Source: Alkalibacillus flavidus (GTDB taxonomy: Bacteria; Bacillota; Bacilli; Bacillales; Alkalibacillaceae). Taken from it: DNA of 64,000 nt. The position numbers were made by a program, and so were the translations under genes. Below the pieces are notes generated by a model. The model saw only the letters and a program-made list of their open reading frames with translations. It was not told the DNA's origin and ran no database searches. Of the stretch, positions 32,914 to 41,193 are shown piece by piece (the stretch's first letter is position 1; the number at the start of each line of letters is the position of its first letter). The stretch lies in contig NZ_JBEPMX010000009.1 of the NCBI RefSeq assembly GCF_040545925.1, forward strand, positions 58,731 through 122,730. Reading direction: 5' to 3'.

Positions 32914-33774
32914 ATGAGTTCGCTAAGTAGATTGTTTGGCAAAGGCGATTCGAAAGACGAATCACAAACGAATCTTCAAACGAATGAAGTTGTTGAAGTT
33001 GAGGTTCAACGTATTCAGCCAAACCAATATCAACCGAGAACGATTTTTGATGAAGAAAAGATTGCTGAATTGGCCCAAACGATTCATACACATGGCATGA
33101 TTCAACCGATTGTTGTTCGTCAATCAGATGATGGTGAAACGTATGAGTTGATTGCTGGTGAACGACGGTGGCGTGCGGTTTCAACGTTAGAATGGGAAAC
33201 GGTTCCGGCTATTATTAAAAACATGACAGATACGGAAACGGCATCTGTTGCTTTAATTGAAAACTTGCAACGTGAGGAATTAACAGTTATTGAAGAAGCG
33301 ATTGCTTACGATCAATTGTTAAACTCTCACGGATTAACTCAAGAAGCGTTGGCCCAACGGTTAGGTAAAAGCCAATCCACTATTGCCAATAAGTTACGGT
33401 TATTAAAATTGCCAAGTGTGGTACAGCAAGCGTTACTCAATAAACAAATTACCGAACGTCATGCGCGCGCTTTAATTGGATTAAAAGATGAATCCTTACA
33501 AGAAGAAGCGTTGACGGCTATTATTGAAGAGCAACTCAGTGTCAAACAAGCCGAAGAACGGGTCGAGGCGTTGTTGAATCCTGAGGACGGTACGAAGGAA
33601 GAGCAGAAAAAGCCTAAACCGAAAGTGCAAGGGGTCAATAAGGACATCCGAATTGCGTTGAATACGATTCGTCAATCGCTTAATATGGTACAAGATACTG
33701 GGATGGATGTTGAAACAGAAGAAGAAGAGGCAGACGATTATTATCAAATTACGATCAAACTTCCGAAGCGATAA
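32914..33774 (+). CDS. noc: Nucleoid occlusion protein Noc
   Basis: A 286-residue ParB-family protein. The CTP-binding N-terminal domain has GERRWRAV, the helix-turn-helix is EALAQRLGKSQSTIANKLRLL, and the C-terminal dimerisation domain ends in ITIKLPKR. The N-terminus MSSLSRLFGKGDSK resembles the membrane-targeting amphipathic helix of Noc. The place between rsmG and parA is that of noc (yyaA) in Bacillus subtilis. It inhibits Z-ring assembly over the nucleoid. No Noc-binding site was found by eye in the window. Confidence 0.94.
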   Translation: MSSLSRLFGKGDSKDESQTNLQTNEVVEVEVQRIQPNQYQPRTIFDEEKIAELAQTIHTHGMIQPIVVRQSDDGETYELIAGERRWRAVSTLEWETVPAIIKNMTDTETASVALIENLQREELTVIEEAIAYDQLLNSHGLTQEALAQRLGKSQSTIANKLRLLKLPSVVQQALLNKQITERHARALIGLKDESLQEEALTAIIEEQLSVKQAEERVEALLNPEDGTKEEQKKPKPKVQGVNKDIRIALNTIRQSLNMVQDTGMDVETEEEEADDYYQITIKLPKR

Positions 33775-33782
33775 TAATCTTT

Positions 33783-33817
33783 TTCCCATCTTTCATAATA
33801 AAGATGGGACTTTTTTC
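33783..33817 (+). terminator. Terminator after noc
   Basis: TCCCATCTTTC pairs with AAAGATGGGA and is followed by a six-T run. Confidence 0.88.
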
Positions 33818-33823
33818 ACTTTA

Positions 33824-34028
33824 GCTCTGTTAAAGTCTAATGTTGATTTTAAATGATATAGCACTGAGTTGTTGAATTGTGAGAAGCGAAGGTGGCGACT
33901 CCTGCGGGAACAGCACGAGTCTCGAGACCCCGCAGGCCACGTTTTTGGGCCTAGGAGGCTCGAGCCGTGCCCGCGGAAAGCGTCCACCGGCAGCGGATCA
34001 CAATATCAACAACGGACTTTAACAAAGC
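33824..34028. repeat. MITE-like interspersed palindromic repeat, copy 2
   Basis: A 205-bp non-coding element between noc and parA. The 27-bp terminal inverted repeats (33824-33850 and 34002-34028) match at 22 positions. The GC-rich core (33890-33985) is the reverse complement of the core of the repeat at 10.7 kb, but the ends differ. No open reading frame. Probably a non-autonomous element or structured transcribed repeat. Confidence 0.75.
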
Positions 34029-34138
34029 CTTCACATTAAGGAAACTCTCTTTTAGTAAAGGATAAAACTAATACGTTAGAAACCTTAACGTGTGATAGAC
34101 ACATGATAATAGAATGTAAGATACAGGCAGGTGACATT

Positions 34139-34912
34139 ATGGGCAAAGTAATCGCCATCGCTAACCAAAAAGGTGGCGTCGGAAAAACAACATCAGCAGT
34201 GAATTTAAGTGCTTGCTTAGCGAATTTAGATCATAAAGTATTGCTCGTTGATATTGACCCACAAGGAAATGCAACGAGTGGCGTCGGGATCAACAAAGGT
34301 GATATGGAATCGTGTATTTATGATATTTTAATAGAAGAAGAAGATGCATATTCGGTTTGCGTCCCATCTAAGGTACCGAATTTGGACGCGATTCCAGCAA
34401 CGATTCAGTTAGCGGGGTCAGAAATCGAACTCGTTCCAACTATTTCTCGTGAATTACGGTTAAGAAAAGCATTAGAAGATATTCGTAACGACTATGATTA
34501 TATCGTAATCGATTGTCCACCGTCTCTCGGATTATTAACATTGAATGCGTTAACTGCCGCTGACGGTGTCATTATCCCTGTTCAATGCGAGTATTACGCA
34601 TTAGAGGGGTTAAGCCAATTATTGAACACGGTTCGATTAGTGCAGCGTCGTTTAAACCAGCAATTACAAATTGAAGGCGTTCTTTTAACGATGTTAGATG
34701 CTCGTACGAACTTAGGAATTCAAGTCATTGAAGAAGTGAAGAAATATTTCCAAGATAAAGTGTTCAATGCTGTCATTCCGAGAAATGTGCGGCTAGGTGA
34801 AGCACCAAGTCATGGCGAACCGATTATACAATACGATTCGAAATCAAAAGGTGCTGAAGTGTATCACGAATTAGCGAAGGAAGTGATTGCCAATGGCCAA
34901 AGGGTTGGGTAA
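34139..34912 (+). CDS. parA: Chromosome-partitioning ATPase ParA/Soj
   Basis: About 257 residues. The deviant Walker A KGGVGKTT lies at residues 11-18 (IAIANQKGGVGKTTSAVNLS), and the Walker A' aspartate is in VLLVDIDPQGNAT. It regulates DnaA and drives origin segregation with ParB. I start at the ATG at 34139, preceded by AGGTGA, giving the canonical MGKVIAIANQ. Upstream in-frame ATGs would add 12 residues without homology. The C-terminus overlaps parB by 20 bases. Confidence 0.97.
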   Translation: MGKVIAIANQKGGVGKTTSAVNLSACLANLDHKVLLVDIDPQGNATSGVGINKGDMESCIYDILIEEEDAYSVCVPSKVPNLDAIPATIQLAGSEIELVPTISRELRLRKALEDIRNDYDYIVIDCPPSLGLLTLNALTAADGVIIPVQCEYYALEGLSQLLNTVRLVQRRLNQQLQIEGVLLTMLDARTNLGIQVIEEVKKYFQDKVFNAVIPRNVRLGEAPSHGEPIIQYDSKSKGAEVYHELAKEVIANGQRVG

Positions 34913-35726
34913 AGGATTGAATTCGATCTTTCAAGATGTGGATTATCATGAAGAATCGGTTCAAGAAGTCGAAATGAGTCAATGTCGCCCAAACCCGTAT
35001 CAACCACGTAAAGTATTTGATACGGAATCGATCGAAGAATTAAAAGACTCGATATTAGAACATGGTGTGTTGCAGCCGATTATCGTACGACAATCGATTA
35101 AAGGTTATGAAATTGTTGTCGGTGAACGGCGTTTTCGTGCATCAAAAGAAGCTGGTTTAACGACGATACCAGCTGTCGTTCGTGAATTAACGGATGAACA
35201 AATGATGGAACTCGCGTTGCTTGAAAACTTGCAACGTGAAGATTTAAGCCCGATTGAAGAAGCGGAAGCGTTCGATCGTTTAATTAATGATTTAAATATC
35301 AAACAAGACGATTTAGCGAAACGTTTAGGTAAAAGTCGTCCGCATATTGCGAATATGGTTCGTTTATTATCGTTACCTGAGCGCGTTCGGGCTTTAGTCA
35401 ATAGTAAAGAGCTATCAATGGGGCATGCTCGTGCATTGTTATCGATTAAAGATGAAGAACAGCTTTTACTGGTGACGGAAAAGATTCGTAAAGAAGGCTT
35501 GAATGTGCGTCAAACCGAGCAACTGATTACGAAAATGAACGAAAAGCCGAAACGTAAAACAAAGACGAAAAAAGATGTATTCCTTACTTCTAAAGAAAAT
35601 GAACTTCAAGAACGATTAGGCACAGGTGTCAGCATCCAACAAGGTAAACGAAAAGGTAAAATTGAAATCGAATACTTTGATCGAGATGATTTAGATCGTA
35701 TTATTGAGTTACTAACTGATGCATAA
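34893..35726 (+). CDS. parB: Chromosome-partitioning protein ParB/Spo0J
   Basis: A 277-residue CTPase DNA clamp. It starts with the canonical MAKGLGKGLNSIF, has the CTP-binding box GERRFRAS, the helix-turn-helix DDLAKRLGKSRPHIANMVRLL and a C-terminal dimer domain ending IEYFDRDDLDRIIELL. It binds the parS sites at 32.8, 35.8 and 38.5 kb and recruits SMC. The start codon at 34893 lies inside parA, showing translational coupling. Confidence 0.97.
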   Translation: MAKGLGKGLNSIFQDVDYHEESVQEVEMSQCRPNPYQPRKVFDTESIEELKDSILEHGVLQPIIVRQSIKGYEIVVGERRFRASKEAGLTTIPAVVRELTDEQMMELALLENLQREDLSPIEEAEAFDRLINDLNIKQDDLAKRLGKSRPHIANMVRLLSLPERVRALVNSKELSMGHARALLSIKDEEQLLLVTEKIRKEGLNVRQTEQLITKMNEKPKRKTKTKKDVFLTSKENELQERLGTGVSIQQGKRKGKIEIEYFDRDDLDRIIELLTDA

Positions 35727-35731
35727 TAGGC

Positions 35732-35765
35732 AGTCTATCCTAACTTTGGGATAGACTCTTTTTTC
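35732..35765 (+). terminator. Terminator after parB
   Basis: AGTCTATCC pairs with GGATAGACT around an eight-base loop and is followed by CTTTTTT. Confidence 0.88.
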
Positions 35766-35789
35766 ACTTTTAGATAGAGTAGTTGATAA

Positions 35790-35805
35790 TGTTTCACGTG
35801 AAACA
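35790..35805. promoter_or_regulatory. parS site 2
   Basis: A perfect TGTTTCACGTGAAACA, just downstream of parB and upstream of the DUF554 gene. Confidence 0.95.
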
Positions 35806-35835
35806 TTGATTTTCGAATGAAGTGTGGTGTTACAT

Positions 35836-36555
35836 ATGGAATTGTTAGGGCCGCTTGTGAATGGGGCGGGAATTATTCTCGGAACATTAATTGGCCTCTT
35901 TTTTAGTCGTATTCCAGAGCGATTTAAAGAGACGGTGATGAGCGGGATTGGGCTAACCGTCATTTTAATCGGGTTATCGATGAGTATGACGTCTGATCGA
36001 ATGGTTGTTATATTATTAAGTTTACTGACAGGTGCTATTATTGGGGAGTTATTCGATTTAGACGAAAAATTGAACCGATTAGGTGCCTATATCGAAGCAA
36101 AAATGAAAGGAAGTTCTCAATCAGATTCGCGAATTGCAGAAGGGTTCGTGACTGCATCGCTCATTTTTGTGATTGGTGCATTAGCTGTTGTTGGCGCATT
36201 AGATAGTGGATTGCGCGGTGACCATGAAGTGTTGTTTACGAAGGCATTAATTGACGGGTTTGTCGCGCTCGTATTAACGACGACGCTTGGTATCGGCGTT
36301 ATTTTTTCGGCCATACCAGTCCTACTATACGAAGGTGGGATAGCCCTATTCGCAACGCAAATCGATCGATTTATTTCAGAGTCCTTTTTAGATTTGTTTA
36401 TTGAAGATATGACATCGACAGGTGGGCTACTGATTGTAGCTATTGGCTTAAATTTAATTAAAATCACTAATATCCGGGTGGCTAACTTGCTACCGAGTTT
36501 AATTACCGTAGGCATTATATTATATATTTATGTACAATTACAAGGTTTGTTCTAA
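35836..36555 (+). CDS. DUF554 membrane protein (YdfK/YqgA-like)
   Basis: About 239 residues with six to seven hydrophobic segments. The opening ELLGPLVNGAGIILGTLIGLFF and the internal SLLTGAIIGELFDLDEKLNRLG are typical of DUF554 proteins. The family is of unknown function; some members have been suggested to be transporters or regulators. I prefer the ATG at 35836 to the GTG at 35824, which would add a four-residue leader. No strong RBS is visible for either. It lies alone between parB and the convergent yyaC. Confidence 0.85.
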   Translation: MELLGPLVNGAGIILGTLIGLFFSRIPERFKETVMSGIGLTVILIGLSMSMTSDRMVVILLSLLTGAIIGELFDLDEKLNRLGAYIEAKMKGSSQSDSRIAEGFVTASLIFVIGALAVVGALDSGLRGDHEVLFTKALIDGFVALVLTTTLGIGVIFSAIPVLLYEGGIALFATQIDRFISESFLDLFIEDMTSTGGLLIVAIGLNLIKITNIRVANLLPSLITVGIILYIYVQLQGLF

Positions 36556-36557
36556 TG

Positions 36558-36597
36558 AGACATCAGCTCTGATCGCGATCACAGAGCTGATGTTTTT
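36558..36597. terminator. Bidirectional terminator between DUF554 gene and yyaC
   Basis: ACATCAGCTCTG pairs with CAGAGCTGATGT. T/A runs serve the convergent genes. Confidence 0.88.
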
Positions 36598-37178
36598 GTC
36601 TGATGTGCGGATTGTTGTCTTAATTTTAAATTCACAATCGAAAGAGCTTGCGTTAGTGTTTTAGCTAAGGTCATCACATTATGCAATCGCGTCGATTGTA
36701 GAACAGCTAACGATACGAATCCACTTATATTCACAATGCCTTTAATTGATAAATCGCCAACAGCAGGTATGGCTTGTTTTGTCGCAGCACCAGGTTGTAA
36801 TTCCCCTTTATGAATCGTGATCATATGTTGTGACTGATAGGAACCGAGAGCAGCATCAATCGCCATAATAAATGGGTGATCGTATTGTTCATGTATATCA
36901 TGGATGGTTGCTTCTAAATTTTTCGCGTGGACAGGGTGTTCTAACGTTCCGTGAATATGTAGTTGATCATGTTGACGTTGGCTTAATAAACTTCCTGTCA
37001 GTGGCCCAAAACTATCACCAGTCGATCGATCCGTTCCTATACACAGTATAACAATAACCCGTTGTTGCGGGAGGTGATGCAAAATGACATCAACGAGTTT
37101 CTTACATGCTAATGTCTCGTCATAATGAACGGCGATTAATCGTTCAGGCTCACCATGAGATTCTGACATAGGCGTCAC
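36579..37178 (-). CDS. yyaC: Sporulation protein YyaC (DUF1256, Gpr-like fold)
   Basis: A 199-residue protein with the DUF1256 signature VILCIGTDRSTGDSFGPLTGSLL and GSYQSQHMITIHKGELQPGAAT. The family has the fold of the germination protease Gpr and is restricted to spore formers. Bacillus subtilis yyaC lies in the same place and is transcribed opposite to its neighbours, as here. Protease activity has not been shown for YyaC to my knowledge. The C-terminus overlaps the shared terminator. Confidence 0.9.
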   Translation of the reverse strand: MTPMSESHGEPERLIAVHYDETLACKKLVDVILHHLPQQRVIVILCIGTDRSTGDSFGPLTGSLLSQRQHDQLHIHGTLEHPVHAKNLEATIHDIHEQYDHPFIMAIDAALGSYQSQHMITIHKGELQPGAATKQAIPAVGDLSIKGIVNISGFVSLAVLQSTRLHNVMTLAKTLTQALSIVNLKLRQQSAHQTKTSAL

Positions 37179-37250
37179 TCCTTACGCATAGTTATAAATA
37201 GTATATGGATAAGCTCATGCCTTTATACGTAGGAGAGTTGGAGGACGGCT

Positions 37251-38276
37251 ATGATGAAAGGGTTTAAATGGATTGGGTTGATTGTCGCAACCATGATCGG
37301 GGCAGGGTATGCATCAGGGCGAGAGATATGGGAGTTTTTTGGACATGATAGTAGTTTTGCCATCATTTTGTTTGCGATCTTGTTTACGATTAGTTGTCAT
37401 GTGATTTTATCATTAAGTTATGAATTGAAAAGTGACGATTACATGCCGTTGCTTCGTCGGTTGTTAGGCGACAATTGGGCCAAACTGTACGATTGGAGCA
37501 TTTTATTGTATTTATTTTCGACGATTTTTGTTATGATTTCCGGCAGCGGGGCGACGGTCGCTGTATTTGAATGGCCACCTGTAATTGGGATTGCTCTGAT
37601 GGTTATAGGATTGCTAATTGTTGTTCCTAAAGGGATGGATGGTATTTTATCAGTGAACCGGTTATTACTGCCGTTGATGGTCGTTGCGTTAAGTCTAGTG
37701 CTAATATTGTTTGTTTGGCGAGAACACATTCCACTATGGGGATATGACATGGGTGGACAAGGGAATTGGATGGCTTCTATTCCATTCACATCACTCAATG
37801 TGTTACCCTTAATAGCGGTATTAGGAGCCGTCGGGAAAAATATTAAACAACCTCAAGAAATATATGTTGCTAGCATTGGTAGCGGCCTTATTTTAGGCGT
37901 TATTTCGTATTTATATAATATGAGCCTTGTTCAAGTCGCTGATCAGTTGTATTTTTATGATGTGCCGCTATTTGCGATTTTGTACGGTTATCGAATTGAA
38001 ATCTTTTTTGGAATGGCAGGGTTATTGATTTTTGCTATTTATACAACGGCGTTGACGAGTTTGTTTGGATTAATCGCTCGGATTCAGTCGTATTTTCCAT
38101 TAACGGAAGGGAAGCTAGGCTTAGCGTTAATCGTATTAGCTCTACCATTTACATTAGTCGGTTTTTCGGATTTAATCAGTTATTTATATCCACTTTATGG
38201 CGTTATTAATTTATACGTTTTAGCGATGTTGTTGTTGTTTCCGTTAACAAAACGAGCAAATCAATTTAAAACGTGA
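37251..38276 (+). CDS. YkvI-family membrane protein
   Basis: A 341-residue protein with ten to eleven hydrophobic segments. The N-terminal GLIVATMIGAGYASGREIWEFFG is characteristic of the YkvI (COG3949) family, which has a LeuT-like transporter arrangement. The GAGYASGRE tract resembles unwound helix 1 of that fold. The substrate is unknown. GGAGG lies six bases upstream of the ATG. It is followed closely by a DUF951 gene. Confidence 0.85.
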   Translation: MMKGFKWIGLIVATMIGAGYASGREIWEFFGHDSSFAIILFAILFTISCHVILSLSYELKSDDYMPLLRRLLGDNWAKLYDWSILLYLFSTIFVMISGSGATVAVFEWPPVIGIALMVIGLLIVVPKGMDGILSVNRLLLPLMVVALSLVLILFVWREHIPLWGYDMGGQGNWMASIPFTSLNVLPLIAVLGAVGKNIKQPQEIYVASIGSGLILGVISYLYNMSLVQVADQLYFYDVPLFAILYGYRIEIFFGMAGLLIFAIYTTALTSLFGLIARIQSYFPLTEGKLGLALIVLALPFTLVGFSDLISYLYPLYGVINLYVLAMLLLFPLTKRANQFKT

Positions 38277-38305
38277 TAAACTAATCATGAATAGGAGGGG
38301 TAATG

Positions 38306-38500
38306 ATGAATTCATTAGACTACGAATTATATGATTATGTTGAAATGAAAAAAGAACATCCGTGTGGCTCGAACGAATGGCAAATTATACGTATGGGCAT
38401 GGATATTCGAATTAAATGTCAGGGGTGCGAACATAGTGTCATGATCCCTCGCAAAAAATTCAACAAAAGCGTCAAAAAAGTGATAAAAAATCATGACTAA
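38306..38500 (+). CDS. yyzM: DUF951 protein (YyzM-like)
   Basis: A 64-residue protein with VEMKKEHPCGSNEWQIIRMG and two cysteines in IKCQGCEHSVMIPR, the highly conserved DUF951 pattern. Four cysteine/histidine positions suggest a small zinc-binding or nucleic-acid-binding fold, but the function is unknown. It precedes ychF, as yyzM does in Bacillus. The second of two adjacent ATGs (38306) is chosen for RBS spacing. Confidence 0.9.
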   Translation: MNSLDYELYDYVEMKKEHPCGSNEWQIIRMGMDIRIKCQGCEHSVMIPRKKFNKSVKKVIKNHD

Positions 38501-38507
38501 ATGACGA

Positions 38508-38523
38508 TGTTTCACGTGAAACA
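38508..38523. promoter_or_regulatory. parS site 3
   Basis: A perfect TGTTTCACGTGAAACA eight bases after the DUF951 stop codon. Confidence 0.95.
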
Positions 38524-38570
38524 TTTTAATGAATAGTCACAATAAGATAATTAAATCTTTATTTTTTGTA

Positions 38571-38600
38571 AACAAAGGTGGTTTCGCCTTTGTTTTTTTG
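38571..38600 (+). terminator. Terminator upstream of ychF
   Basis: AACAAAGGTG pairs with CGCCTTTGTT around GTTT, followed by TTTTT. It ends the YkvI-DUF951 transcript. Confidence 0.85.
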
Positions 38601-38613
38601 ATTTTCCTACAGC

Positions 38614-38642
38614 TTGTTTTTTTCGAAATTTGTCTCTATAAT
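38614..38642 (+). promoter_or_regulatory. Sigma-A promoter of ychF
   Basis: TTGTTT (38614-38619), a 17-bp spacer and TATAAT (38637-38642). Confidence 0.65.
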
Positions 38643-38694
38643 TGGTATGACTAATCTTGAATTTGGGAACGGAATTTGAAGGAGTGTAAGTTAC

Positions 38695-39795
38695 ATGTCA
38701 TTAACAGCAGGAATCGTTGGTTTACCAAACGTCGGGAAATCAACGCTATTTAATGCGATTACGCAAGCGGGCGCCGTATCAGCGAACTATCCATTTGCGA
38801 CGATCGATCCAAACGTCGGTATTGTCGAAGTGCCGGATGAACGTTTATATAATTTATCAGAACAAGTACAGCCACAAAAAACCATTCCAACGGCTTTTGA
38901 ATTCACGGATATTGCCGGTATTGTGGAAGGGGCGAGTAAAGGTGAAGGTTTAGGGAACCAATTCCTTTCACATATTCGCCAAGTGGATGCGATTTGCCAC
39001 GTAGTCCGTTGTTTCGCGGATGATGATATCACGCACGTATCGGGTCGCGTCGATCCTATCAGTGATATTGAAACGATTAATTTAGAGTTAATTTTAGCGG
39101 ATTTGGAAACGGTCATGAAACGTTATCCAAAAGTTGAGAAACTGATGAAACAAAAAGATAAAGACGCGCAGTATGAGTTTGAAGTGTTAGAAAAACTGAA
39201 AAACGCTTTTGAAGCAGAACAGCCAGCTCGCGCGATTGAATTTACGAAAGAACAAATGAAGTATGTAAAATCGCTTCATTTATTAACGATTAAGCCGATT
39301 CTTTACGTGGCGAACGTGGGTGAAGATGAATTATTAGAAGTTGACCAAAACGAAAAGGTTCAGCAAGTGAAGGAATATGCTGAGAATGAAGGGGCTGGCG
39401 TCATCGTGGTATGCGCTAAAGTCGAATCAGAAATTGCTGAATTAGAAGGAGAAGAAAAGGCAGAATTTCTTGATGAGTTAGGGATAGCAGAAGCAGGATT
39501 AGATCAATTGATTAAAGCGTCTTACGATATGCTTGGCCTAGCGACGTTCTTTACAGCGGGTGAGAAAGAAGTGCGTGCGTGGACATTTAAGCAAGGCATG
39601 ACAGCACCACAAGCAGCAGGCGTGATCCACTCAGATTTTGAACGTGGATTTATTCGTGCCGAAACCGTCTCGTATGATGATTTGATGTCAGCAGGTTCTA
39701 TGAGTGTTGCGAAAGAACAAGGTAATGTTCGTTTAGAAGGAAAAGAATACATCGTGAAAGACGGCGATGTCATTCATTTCAGATTTAACGTATAA
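38695..39795 (+). CDS. ychF: Ribosome-binding ATPase YchF
   Basis: A 366-residue OBG-family P-loop NTPase with G1 GLPNVGKST, the Switch II segment FTDIAGIVEGASKGEGLG, NVGE in place of the usual NKxD (giving ATP preference), a coiled-coil arm (about 130-200) and a C-terminal TGS domain (about 280-366). It binds ribosomes and affects stress and translation. Located just before the rpsF operon as in Bacillus subtilis yyaF. Confidence 0.97.
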   Translation: MSLTAGIVGLPNVGKSTLFNAITQAGAVSANYPFATIDPNVGIVEVPDERLYNLSEQVQPQKTIPTAFEFTDIAGIVEGASKGEGLGNQFLSHIRQVDAICHVVRCFADDDITHVSGRVDPISDIETINLELILADLETVMKRYPKVEKLMKQKDKDAQYEFEVLEKLKNAFEAEQPARAIEFTKEQMKYVKSLHLLTIKPILYVANVGEDELLEVDQNEKVQQVKEYAENEGAGVIVVCAKVESEIAELEGEEKAEFLDELGIAEAGLDQLIKASYDMLGLATFFTAGEKEVRAWTFKQGMTAPQAAGVIHSDFERGFIRAETVSYDDLMSAGSMSVAKEQGNVRLEGKEYIVKDGDVIHFRFNV

Positions 39796-39811
39796 CAGGG
39801 TCAATAAATGG

Positions 39812-39840
39812 TTGTCAGGGCGTTAGGTTTTTGTTATAAT
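39812..39840 (+). promoter_or_regulatory. Sigma-A promoter of the rpsF-ssb-rpsR operon
   Basis: TTGTCA (39812-39817), a 17-bp spacer and TATAAT (39835-39840). Confidence 0.85.
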
Positions 39841-39869
39841 CTTATGATGTGAGTAATTAAGACAAAAAA

Positions 39870-39915
39870 ATTACTCCTTGCCCTATAAACAGGGCCGCTA
39901 AGTCCAAGAGGAGGT
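39870..39915 (+). ncRNA. S6:S18 autoregulatory leader of rpsF
   Basis: In the 5' UTR a hairpin CCCT-ATAAAC-AGGG is followed by CCGCTAAGTCC, the CCG-containing motif bound by the S6:S18 complex. An outer CTCCTTG/CAAGAGGAG pairing would sequester the rpsF RBS. It lets excess S6:S18 repress its own translation. Confidence 0.8.
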
Positions 39916-39923
39916 GAAAACGG

Positions 39924-40211
39924 ATGAATAAATACGAAATCATGTACATCATCCGCCCAGACGTAGAAGAAGAAGCTCGTCAAAGTGTTGTTGAGCGCTT
40001 CCAAAAAGTCTTAACTGACAATGGTGCGGAGATCGAAAATGTAGATGAAATGGGTATGCGTCGTTTAGCTTACGAAATTAAAGACTACCGTGATGGTTAT
40101 TATGTCGTTGTTAATTTCGCAAGTGAACCGATTGCAATTGATGAATTCGATCGTCAAGCGAAGTTCTCAGACGATATCATTCGTCACATGGCTATTCGCA
40201 ACGATCAATAA
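39924..40211 (+). CDS. rpsF: 30S ribosomal protein S6
   Basis: A 95-residue protein with the S6 signature MNKYEIMYIIRPDVEEEA and DGYYVVVNFASEP. It binds 16S rRNA as a heterodimer with S18. First gene of the rpsF-ssb-rpsR operon, with AGGAGGTG seven bases before the ATG and an S6:S18-binding leader upstream. Confidence 0.98.
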   Translation: MNKYEIMYIIRPDVEEEARQSVVERFQKVLTDNGAEIENVDEMGMRRLAYEIKDYRDGYYVVVNFASEPIAIDEFDRQAKFSDDIIRHMAIRNDQ

Positions 40212-40223
40212 GGAGTGTTTGAT

Positions 40224-40706
40224 GTGTTAAATCGTACAGTTCTAGTCGGTAGATTAACGAAAGACCCTGAGTTACGTTATACAGCGAACGGTGTTGCTGT
40301 TGCCAATTTCACATTAGCTGTTAACCGCCCATTCTCGAACCAACAAGGTGAGCGTGAAGCGGATTTCATTAATTGTGTTATTTGGCGGAAACAAGCGGAA
40401 AACCTAGCTAGCTACATGGGCAAAGGTAGTATGGTTGGGGTTGATGGACGTATTCAAACGCGTAGCTTCGATAACCAAGAAGGTAAACGAATCTTCATGA
40501 CCGAAGTTGTAGCCGAAAGCGTTCAATTCCTTGAATCACGAAACAGCAACCAGGGTAAACAAGGTGGACAGCCTGGAAACACATCAAATCAAACGCAACA
40601 AAATCAAGGCGGATTTCAACCGCAACAAGAATCTCAATCGAGTGGCCAAGAACCGTTTGATAACGCTGAACCAGTCGATTTATCAGACGATGACTTACCA
40701 TTCTAA
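40224..40706 (+). CDS. ssb: Single-stranded DNA-binding protein
   Basis: A 160-residue SSB with an OB fold at about 1-105 (MLNRTVLVGRLTKDPELRY, DFINCVIWRKQAEN), a Gln/Gly/Asn-rich linker (107-145) and the acidic C-terminal tip DLSDDDLPF that recruits repair and replication proteins. The GTG at 40224 is preferred because AAGGAG lies eight bases upstream; the GTG at 40215 sits in that RBS. Between rpsF and rpsR, as in Bacillus. Confidence 0.97.
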   Translation: MLNRTVLVGRLTKDPELRYTANGVAVANFTLAVNRPFSNQQGEREADFINCVIWRKQAENLASYMGKGSMVGVDGRIQTRSFDNQEGKRIFMTEVVAESVQFLESRNSNQGKQGGQPGNTSNQTQQNQGGFQPQQESQSSGQEPFDNAEPVDLSDDDLPF

Positions 40707-40734
40707 ATCATTTATTTAAAGGAGGTAGTCACTT

Positions 40735-40962
40735 ATGGCAGCACGTCGCGGACGCAAACGTCGTAAGGTTTGTTATTTCAAAGCAAACGGGATTACGCAT
40801 ATTGACTATAAAGATGTTGATCTTCTAAAACGTTTCATTTCTGAACGTGGTAAAATTTTACCTCGTCGTGTAACTGGAACGTCTGCTAAGTATCAACGTA
40901 AATTAACGGTAGCGATTAAACGCGCTAGACAAATGGCTCTATTGCCATACGTTAACGAATAG
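40735..40962 (+). CDS. rpsR: 30S ribosomal protein S18
   Basis: A 75-residue basic protein with KVCYFKANGITHIDYKDVDLL and RRVTGTSAKYQRKLTVAIKRAR, the conserved S18 core. Partner of S6 in the ribosome platform. A single cysteine in KVCYF is retained, so this is the ordinary form rather than a zinc-independent paralogue. AAAGGAGG lies 8 bases upstream. Confidence 0.98.
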   Translation: MAARRGRKRRKVCYFKANGITHIDYKDVDLLKRFISERGKILPRRVTGTSAKYQRKLTVAIKRARQMALLPYVNE

Positions 40963-40971
40963 TAAGCTTTC

Positions 40972-41009
40972 AAAAGTGTTGTAAACAAACGTTTACAACA
41001 CTTTTTTTA
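40972..41009 (+). terminator. Terminator after rpsR
   Basis: AAAGTGTTGTAAAC pairs with GTTTACAACACTTT around AAAC, followed by seven T. Confidence 0.93.
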
Positions 41010-41095
41010 ACTGAAGGTGTGTGATATGACATACCACCTATTCAACGACGGTTTTTTCATATATGATATAAGTAATCTTTTATTAGTGGTTTGTT

Positions 41096-41125
41096 TTTAC
41101 ATATCAATTAGTTACTTGGTAAAAT
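41096..41125 (+). promoter_or_regulatory. Probable promoter of the DUF2232-gdpP operon
   Basis: TTTACA (41096-41101), an 18-bp spacer and TAAAAT (41120-41125). Confidence 0.5.
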
Positions 41126-41193
41126 AGAAACATGCGACTGTTCATTGGCAAGTGAATAGACGGTTGCGCAATAAAAGTATTGAGGTGCAAGCT

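Noticed and set aside
32702..33823. Noc-binding site near noc
   Set aside because: No match to the palindromic ATTTCCCGGGAAAT consensus could be found by eye.
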